Below, piece by piece: positions 59,563-64,000 of a DNA stretch of 64,000 nt. The translations under genes and the position numbers were made by a program. Source of the DNA: Micavibrio sp. UBA6145 (lineage in GTDB: Bacteria > Pseudomonadota > Alphaproteobacteria > Micavibrionales > UBA1664); NCBI GenBank assembly GCA_002423205.1, contig DIUZ01000024.1:117834-181833 (forward strand), given 5' to 3'. Below the pieces are notes generated by a model that saw only the letters and a program-made list of their open reading frames with translations, was not told the DNA's origin and ran no database searches. How positions within the stretch are numbered: position 1 is the stretch's first letter; every line of letters begins with the position of its first letter.

Positions 59563-60569
59563 TGGATACTCCCTCGCATGATGAGATTGTCATAGAGGAA
59601 CGGGATACCCTTGTCCATATTCGTCTCAACCGCCCGGCGGCACTGAATGCGTTATCTGTGTCCATGATCAACGGCTTAAGCCGCGCACTTGATATCGCGA
59701 ATGGGCGCAGAATCCTGCTCCGGGGTGAGGGGCGCGCGTTTTGCGCCGGGGGTGACATCAAGGCACAGGCGCAGGCCATCCGTAACAATGATATGGCGGG
59801 GCCTACGGAGTATTTCCGCGATGAATACGGGTTCAATGCCAAACTGTTTCATCATGCGTCGCCTTATGTGTCGTATCTGAACGGCATCGTCATGGGCGGT
59901 GGTTACGGCGTTTCGGGGCATGGGTCGCATCTTGTCGCGTGCGAGTCGACACAGTTCGCGATGCCGGAGGTGAAGATAGGGTTCTTCCCCGATGTCGGCG
60001 CGGTCTATCACCTTGCGCGCGTTCAAAACGAACTGGGCACGTATATGGCGCTGACCGGCAACACGGTCAATGCGGCGGATATGCTGCATATGGGGTTGGC
60101 ACATGGGTATGTGCCGGCGGCATCTTTTGATGCGCTTGCCGAAGGTTTGTGCACCGGCGCACCGGATGATGTGATTGCCTCGCTGCATGTTGCGCCGGGG
60201 GTGGATGGCCTGTTGCGTGCACATGAAGATGTCATCGCGCGGTGCTTTGCGTTTGACGATGCGCTTGCGATTGTCGATGCGCTGAAAACAGACGGATCGG
60301 ATTTTGCCGTGAGCACGGCGGCCGATATCGAGGCGCGGTCACCCACTTCGGTGCGGGTCGCGCTTTCGCATATACGGGCGGCGCGGAATGAAGGATTCGA
60401 TACGGTCATTGCCAGGGACTTTTCCCTGTCGCAGCGATTCCTTGGGGTGCCTGATTTTCCGGAAGGCGTCCGGGCGGCGGTCATCGACAAAGATCGTAAC
60501 CCACGCTGGAACCCGCGGAGTTTGGCCGATTTTACCCAGGCACAGGCCGGCCTTTACTTAAATTCTTGA
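59538..60569 (+). CDS. 3-Hydroxyisobutyryl-CoA hydrolase-like (enoyl-CoA hydratase family)
   Basis: 343-residue crotonase-fold protein. It has RLNRPAALNALSVSM, EGRAFCAGGDIK, the oxyanion-hole NGIVMGGGYGVSGHGSH, and MPEVKIGFFPDVGAVYHLAR with Glu and Asp at the positions used by 3-hydroxyisobutyryl-CoA hydrolases of valine breakdown. The long C-terminal region (RSPTSVRVALSHIRAAR, RFLGVPDFPEGVRA) is typical of the HIBCH group. The ATG at 59538 lies inside the hemB coding start; a TTG at 59562 would avoid this. Exact substrate inferred. Confidence 0.85.
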   Translation: MISALECSLDTPSHDEIVIEERDTLVHIRLNRPAALNALSVSMINGLSRALDIANGRRILLRGEGRAFCAGGDIKAQAQAIRNNDMAGPTEYFRDEYGFNAKLFHHASPYVSYLNGIVMGGGYGVSGHGSHLVACESTQFAMPEVKIGFFPDVGAVYHLARVQNELGTYMALTGNTVNAADMLHMGLAHGYVPAASFDALAEGLCTGAPDDVIASLHVAPGVDGLLRAHEDVIARCFAFDDALAIVDALKTDGSDFAVSTAADIEARSPTSVRVALSHIRAARNEGFDTVIARDFSLSQRFLGVPDFPEGVRAAVIDKDRNPRWNPRSLADFTQAQAGLYLNS

Positions 60570-60646
60570 TAGGATTAACCTTTTATCAGGAAAATTTGGC
60601 GAGAATTCTAAGGTTATAACGTTTTCTTCGAACGGAGCATCTTCCC

Positions 60647-61126
60647 GTGTTAGCCAGTGCATATCATGACTCTATCCAGCTGATCGAAAGGCTTCACCGC
60701 CGCTTCCTTGACGTGGTCAAGGCTGAGCTCGACCGTCTGGGCATCCAGGACATCAACAACGTCCAGGCGATGATCCTTTATAATATCGGCGAAGATGATC
60801 TGACCGTGGGTGAACTGACCTTGCGCGGTTATTACATGGGCTCCAACGTTTCGTACAACGTGAAGAAGATGGTCGAAAACGATTATCTGGTCCAGGAACG
60901 TTCGGTCCATGACAAACGCTCGGTGCGCGTGCGCCTGTCGGAAAAGGGCAAGAAGCTCAACGCCGCCATGGGGAAAATGTATCAAAAGCATGACGAATTG
61001 ATCCGTACGACGGATTTGTCCAAGGAGAAGCTGGACCTGCTGAATGGCTCGCTCAAGCAGCTTGAGCGTTTCTGGGCGTCGCAAAGCGCCTTCGCCGGTC
61101 TCGATACGCTGGACGACGATTTTTAA
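60647..61126 (+). CDS. ldtR: MarR-family regulator, LdtR-like
   Basis: 159-residue winged-helix regulator. Segments IERLHRRFLDVVKAELDRLG, INNVQAMILYNIGEDDLTVG, LRGYYMGSNVSYNVKKMVEN and DKRSVRVRLSEKGK match the LdtR group of alphaproteobacterial MarR proteins, known in Liberibacter and relatives to control an L,D-transpeptidase and stress genes. The start is GTG with GGAGC upstream. The symbol is by similarity; the target here is unknown. Confidence 0.8.
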   Translation: MLASAYHDSIQLIERLHRRFLDVVKAELDRLGIQDINNVQAMILYNIGEDDLTVGELTLRGYYMGSNVSYNVKKMVENDYLVQERSVHDKRSVRVRLSEKGKKLNAAMGKMYQKHDELIRTTDLSKEKLDLLNGSLKQLERFWASQSAFAGLDTLDDDF

Positions 61127-61177
61127 GATTTATTCCTGCGCGCCATTTCTTGCGACGCGCATTGTTAGGGGGCCTAC

Positions 61178-61957
61178 ATGAATTACCGTCTGATTTGCAT
61201 GTCTTTGCTTGCGCTTGCGTTGGCAGGCTGCGGTCGTGAGACGCCGATTGGCGACGTGCCTGAAACATTCTATTACAAGGGCGCGCCGATTGATCCTGCG
61301 TGTTTTCTCGATTCATCGGCCCAGATGGGCGACGCCATTTCGCTGAGCATCTGCACCGGCAAGAACAAGATGCAGCCCGAGTATAAAGAAGATCATTTCT
61401 ACGGTACGGAAATCACGGACATGTCCGGTTCGGTTTCGTCAGCGTATGTATATTACCGCTATCTTGGTGAAAGCGGCGACAACCATATTATCCAGACTCT
61501 TTCATCCTCCGGGGGCGCTTCGCAGTTTTCAAGCCTCCGTCTGATGCAGCTGGACGGTAATCTTTTGCGCACCGTCAAACGGTTTGCCGGCGGCGACCGT
61601 TGCAGCGGCGGTATTGAACGCGCGTCCGTGGTCGGCAACACCATCAAATATACCAAGAACATTACGCCCTACGATCTTGCCATACTGAGTGAAGGCAACG
61701 AAGCGAAGTTCCGTCGTAATACCGACCTGGCGGCGACCTCGGATCTGTGTCTGGGAACTGCCACGTTTGAGGGGGAGGAGCTGCAGAACATCAAACTGAC
61801 CCTGCAGCCATCCGAAATCCCGGCAGAAACGCTCAAGGCTGAATGTTTCCTGTCGGCTTACCGGGCGGTGTTTAAACCGGAGCGTGTACTGGATGAACGC
61901 GAGATTTTGAATTTCGGGTTTGATCTGAACAAGCAGTGCGGCGAACTCGGCAAGTAA
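61178..61957 (+). CDS. Hypothetical lipoprotein, 259 residues
   Basis: Lipoprotein signal MNYRLICMSLLALALAGC with the lipobox LALAGC (Cys18). The mature part is mixed beta, with Cys residues at several places (IDPACF, LSICTG, GDRCSGG, SDLCLG, AECFLS, KQCGEL) that could form disulfides. No enzyme motif recognised. It lies 51 bp after ldtR on the same strand and ends in a strong terminator, so the two may be co-transcribed. Confidence 0.75.
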   Translation: MNYRLICMSLLALALAGCGRETPIGDVPETFYYKGAPIDPACFLDSSAQMGDAISLSICTGKNKMQPEYKEDHFYGTEITDMSGSVSSAYVYYRYLGESGDNHIIQTLSSSGGASQFSSLRLMQLDGNLLRTVKRFAGGDRCSGGIERASVVGNTIKYTKNITPYDLAILSEGNEAKFRRNTDLAATSDLCLGTATFEGEELQNIKLTLQPSEIPAETLKAECFLSAYRAVFKPERVLDEREILNFGFDLNKQCGELGK

Positions 61958-61972
61958 TGTCATCAGGCATTT

Positions 61973-62005
61973 AAAAAACGGGCGCTTTGATGCGCCCGTT
62001 TTTTT
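61973..62005. terminator. Bidirectional terminator lipoprotein gene / hisS
   Basis: CGGGCGC, six-base loop, GCGCCCG with A6 before and T7 after. The T tract touches the hisS stop codon. Confidence 0.92.
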
Positions 62006-63311
62006 ATGACTGAATGGTGAAGCTGGCGGGATCGGCGGGGCTTTGGGCGCCCGTGGTCATGTCCTTGACCTCATGCTTGCCGGCATCGTCAAAGGGCGGG
62101 AACCAGACAAGGGGAATGCCTTTTTTATTGGCGTATTCCATCTGCTTCTTCATGTTTTGCGGGGCGTGGTACAGCTCCACGTTAAAACCGCGCTTGCGCA
62201 AAGTGGACGCGGTTTCGGCGGCATGCGGGCGGCGTTCTTCGCTCGGCAACACGACAAGAATCTGCGTCGGTGTCTTGGGGCCGGGCTTGATGTGGCCGTA
62301 ATGGGTCAGCACGTCGAACAGGCGGGTAAAGCCAATGGAAATACCAACGCCGGGCAAGTGACGGTTGATGTAGCTGCCGGCCAGATCGTCATAGCGACCG
62401 CCGGAGCAGACGGAGCCGGTGAATTCCGGAATGTCGAGCAGGGCGGTTTCGTAGACGGTGCCGGTGTAGTAGTCGAGACCGCGCACGATGGACAAATCGG
62501 CAATCGCCGAGCCTTTTGGCACCGCGTTCATGACGAAGGTCAGTTCGCTTAAGCCTTCTTCCATCGCGGCGTTTTTCGGCGTGATGCGGGACAGGGCCGA
62601 TGCGTCACCCTTGACCGATGCCAGTTGCAGAACGGCGTCGATGGCATCGCCGGACATGGCGACTTCTTTTTTGAGCATGTCGGCGACGGATTGCGGGCCG
62701 ATTTTCTCAATCTTGTCGACGATGCGGGTGACGGTGACGGGATCGGTAATGCCAAGCGCATCGACAAGGCCCAGCAGGATTTTGCGGTTTGAAATGCGAA
62801 TTTGGACGCGGCCGATATTAAGGCCCATCAGCGCCTCGTAAATCACGGATGGCATCTCAGCATCGAATGCCAGCGGCAGCTGGTCCACGCCGATAACGTC
62901 TATATCGCATTGATAAAATTCGCGCAGACGGCCCAGTTGCGGGCGTTCGCCGCGCCAGACTTTCTGCATCTGGTAACGTTTGAAAGGGAAGGCAAGACTC
63001 CCGAAATTCTGGGCCACGTAACGGGCCAGCGGGACCGTCTGGTCGAAGTGCAGGGCCAGACGGGCATCGCCTTTTTCCGTGCCCTCGGCATGCAGGCGTT
63101 GCAGGACGTAGATTTCCTTGTCCACTTCGCCCTTGGCGGCCAGAACGTCGAGTTCTTCCACCGCCGGGGTTTCGATGGAGCAATAGCCGTAGGATTCAAA
63201 CACCTTGCGTAAATGGTCCATCCAGCGCTGTTCAACGGCGCGGAATTCGGGCAGCCATTCGGGAAAGCCGCTGATGGGTCTGGGCTTATAAATCTGTTTC
63301 TTGTCGCTCAT
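62004..63311 (-). CDS. hisS: Histidine-tRNA ligase
   Basis: Class II aminoacyl-tRNA synthetase (435 residues). Motif 2 region FKRYQMQKVWRGERPQLGRLREFYQCDID, the histidine-specific RGLDYYTGTVYE, motif 3 GISIGFTRLFDVL, and a C-terminal anticodon-binding domain (QILVVLPSEERRPHAAETAS). It lies 9 bp after chpT on the same strand. Confidence 0.95.
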   Translation of the reverse strand: MSDKKQIYKPRPISGFPEWLPEFRAVEQRWMDHLRKVFESYGYCSIETPAVEELDVLAAKGEVDKEIYVLQRLHAEGTEKGDARLALHFDQTVPLARYVAQNFGSLAFPFKRYQMQKVWRGERPQLGRLREFYQCDIDVIGVDQLPLAFDAEMPSVIYEALMGLNIGRVQIRISNRKILLGLVDALGITDPVTVTRIVDKIEKIGPQSVADMLKKEVAMSGDAIDAVLQLASVKGDASALSRITPKNAAMEEGLSELTFVMNAVPKGSAIADLSIVRGLDYYTGTVYETALLDIPEFTGSVCSGGRYDDLAGSYINRHLPGVGISIGFTRLFDVLTHYGHIKPGPKTPTQILVVLPSEERRPHAAETASTLRKRGFNVELYHAPQNMKKQMEYANKKGIPLVWFPPFDDAGKHEVKDMTTGAQSPADPASFTIQS

Positions 63312-63320
63312 CTTATATCT

Positions 63321-64000
63321 TTATGCCGCGTTGGCTTCGGTGGTCAGGCCGATGGTGTCGGCGGGGGTGTATTCAATGGTGATGGCCAGCGTGTTTTCGC
63401 CCTTGGTCATGGACAGCGGGAAACCGAAGTTTTTGCTGAATGCGTGGGTCACGAACGGGTGGACGGTTTTGGGGCTCAGGTCTTTGACGTCGAGCTTGCC
63501 CTCCAATGCTTCGGCCATGCCTTCACGCAGGGTGACGGTTTCGCCGGTGGCGGTGACGGTCATTTTCATGCCGTCCTTGGTCACGGCGACAACGCCGCCG
63601 CGGATCAGGGTTTCACGCGCGAACAGCATCACGTTCAACAGAACTTTGAAGAAACCAGGGTTAAGGTCTTCATCCGGAACGGCATTCATCAGGTCCCATT
63701 CCATCTTCACCTTGTCGGATTCGATATATTGCTGGAATGCTTCGTAGATCATCTTGCCGGTGACAAGGGCTTCGGAGCCGCTGGCACCGTAGCACAGGCG
63801 GAAGGCCTGAAGGCGTACCGATGCCTGGCGGGCGGAGTGGTTGAGCAGGCCCATGGAGTCCTGCATGCCGTCGGCACCCAGTTCGCCCAACAGTTCAACA
63901 CCGTTGGAAATGGCGGCGACGGGGCTGACCAGATCGTGACAGATACGCGAGCAGAGCAGTTCTACAACGCGGACGGGCAGGTCGACTTCGGGAGGGATGG
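63321..64000 (-). CDS. chpT: Histidine phosphotransferase ChpT, partial (5' end off window)
   Basis: The C-terminal ~226 residues are present. The dimerisation/phosphotransfer helix reads ELLCSRICHDLVSPVAAISN with the phospho-accepting His, followed by the degenerate ATPase-like domain (FYLIKxLL-type sequence replaced here by FFKVLLNVMLFARETLIRGG). ChpT passes phosphate from CckA to CtrA and CpdR and is restricted to alphaproteobacteria. The gene continues to the right of the window. Confidence 0.9.
   Translation of the reverse strand, partial: IPPEVDLPVRVVELLCSRICHDLVSPVAAISNGVELLGELGADGMQDSMGLLNHSARQASVRLQAFRLCYGASGSEALVTGKMIYEAFQQYIESDKVKMEWDLMNAVPDEDLNPGFFKVLLNVMLFARETLIRGGVVAVTKDGMKMTVTATGETVTLREGMAEALEGKLDVKDLSPKTVHPFVTHAFSKNFGFPLSMTKGENTLAITIEYTPADTIGLTTEANAA

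Noticed and set aside
1..64000. CRISPR arrays, tRNA, rRNA, insertion sequences
   Set aside because: No regularly spaced repeats, cloverleaf genes, rRNA segments or transposase genes were recognised in the gaps, which are mostly below 350 bp.

Overview
The window comes from a GC-rich alphaproteobacterium. The taxonomic evidence is the ChpT-type phosphotransferase at the right edge, perfect CtrA-type boxes (TTAA-N7-TTAA), an LdtR-like MarR regulator, a holin of the gene-transfer-agent 3TM family, a Rickettsia/Thermus-type isocitrate dehydrogenase, a three-part transhydrogenase and a complete ccmABCDEFGHI cytochrome c maturation operon. A Micavibrio-like or other motile, little-sampled alphaproteobacterial lineage is possible, but the sequence alone does not prove it. 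I saw no rRNA, tRNA, CRISPR array or insertion sequence.

Layout. 1-4.1 kb: pnt transhydrogenase and a cNMP-binding/EAL protein (minus strand). 4.2-11.1 kb: rpmJ, the cell-elongation cluster mreBCD-mrdA-rodA and an Old Yellow Enzyme. 11.1-15.3 kb: a minus-strand run purQ-purL-bolA-grxD plus a 169-residue unknown. 15.6-17.9 kb: purC-purS, a DNA glycosylase and a small unknown. 17.9-20.1 kb: nadK, pyrE and an S24/HTH regulator. 20.3-25.7 kb: a T7-like (podoviral) prophage remnant with connector, Bbp19-like protein, scaffold, a capsid fused in frame to the tail end of a cell-wall hydrolase, and a holin; a PilZ gene sits inside it on the opposite strand. 25.7-30.3 kb: nhaA, icd, folD, a YggT protein and a secreted HExxH protein. 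30.3-35.9 kb: the ccm operon. 36-43 kb: unknowns, acnA, a FecR-domain protein and an EF-hand protein. 43.3-47.3 kb: lepA, then a cluster of small unknown proteins. 47.3-59.6 kb: purH, a chemotaxis set (cheR, cheB, cheY, cheW, hybrid cheA, a soluble PAS-PAS receptor), a deaminase, an EAL protein and hemB. 59.5-64 kb: an enoyl-CoA hydratase-family hydrolase, an LdtR-like regulator, a lipoprotein, hisS and partial chpT.

The most interesting signal is a shared promoter architecture. Four promoters (before the 50-residue protein, the 115-residue protein, the 113-residue protein and cheY) each carry a perfect TTAA-N7-TTAA box, followed 12 bp later by a -10-like hexamer, with the box 52-60 bp from the start codon. 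A fifth (before the 245-residue protein) has the same layout with one mismatch. The two operons at 45.2-46.8 kb are parallel cassettes: each starts with a member of the same unknown ~114-residue family and is followed by a different small protein. This suggests a CtrA-controlled set of unknown small proteins expressed together with chemotaxis, in a window that also carries chpT, whose product feeds phosphate to CtrA.

Other points of note: cheW is frameshifted at a six-base homopolymer, a 50-residue gene with a strong ribosome binding site lies at 46920-47072, four back-to-back perfect hairpins follow purH, and a near-perfect promoter is followed immediately by an intrinsic terminator ahead of the capsid-hydrolase fusion.
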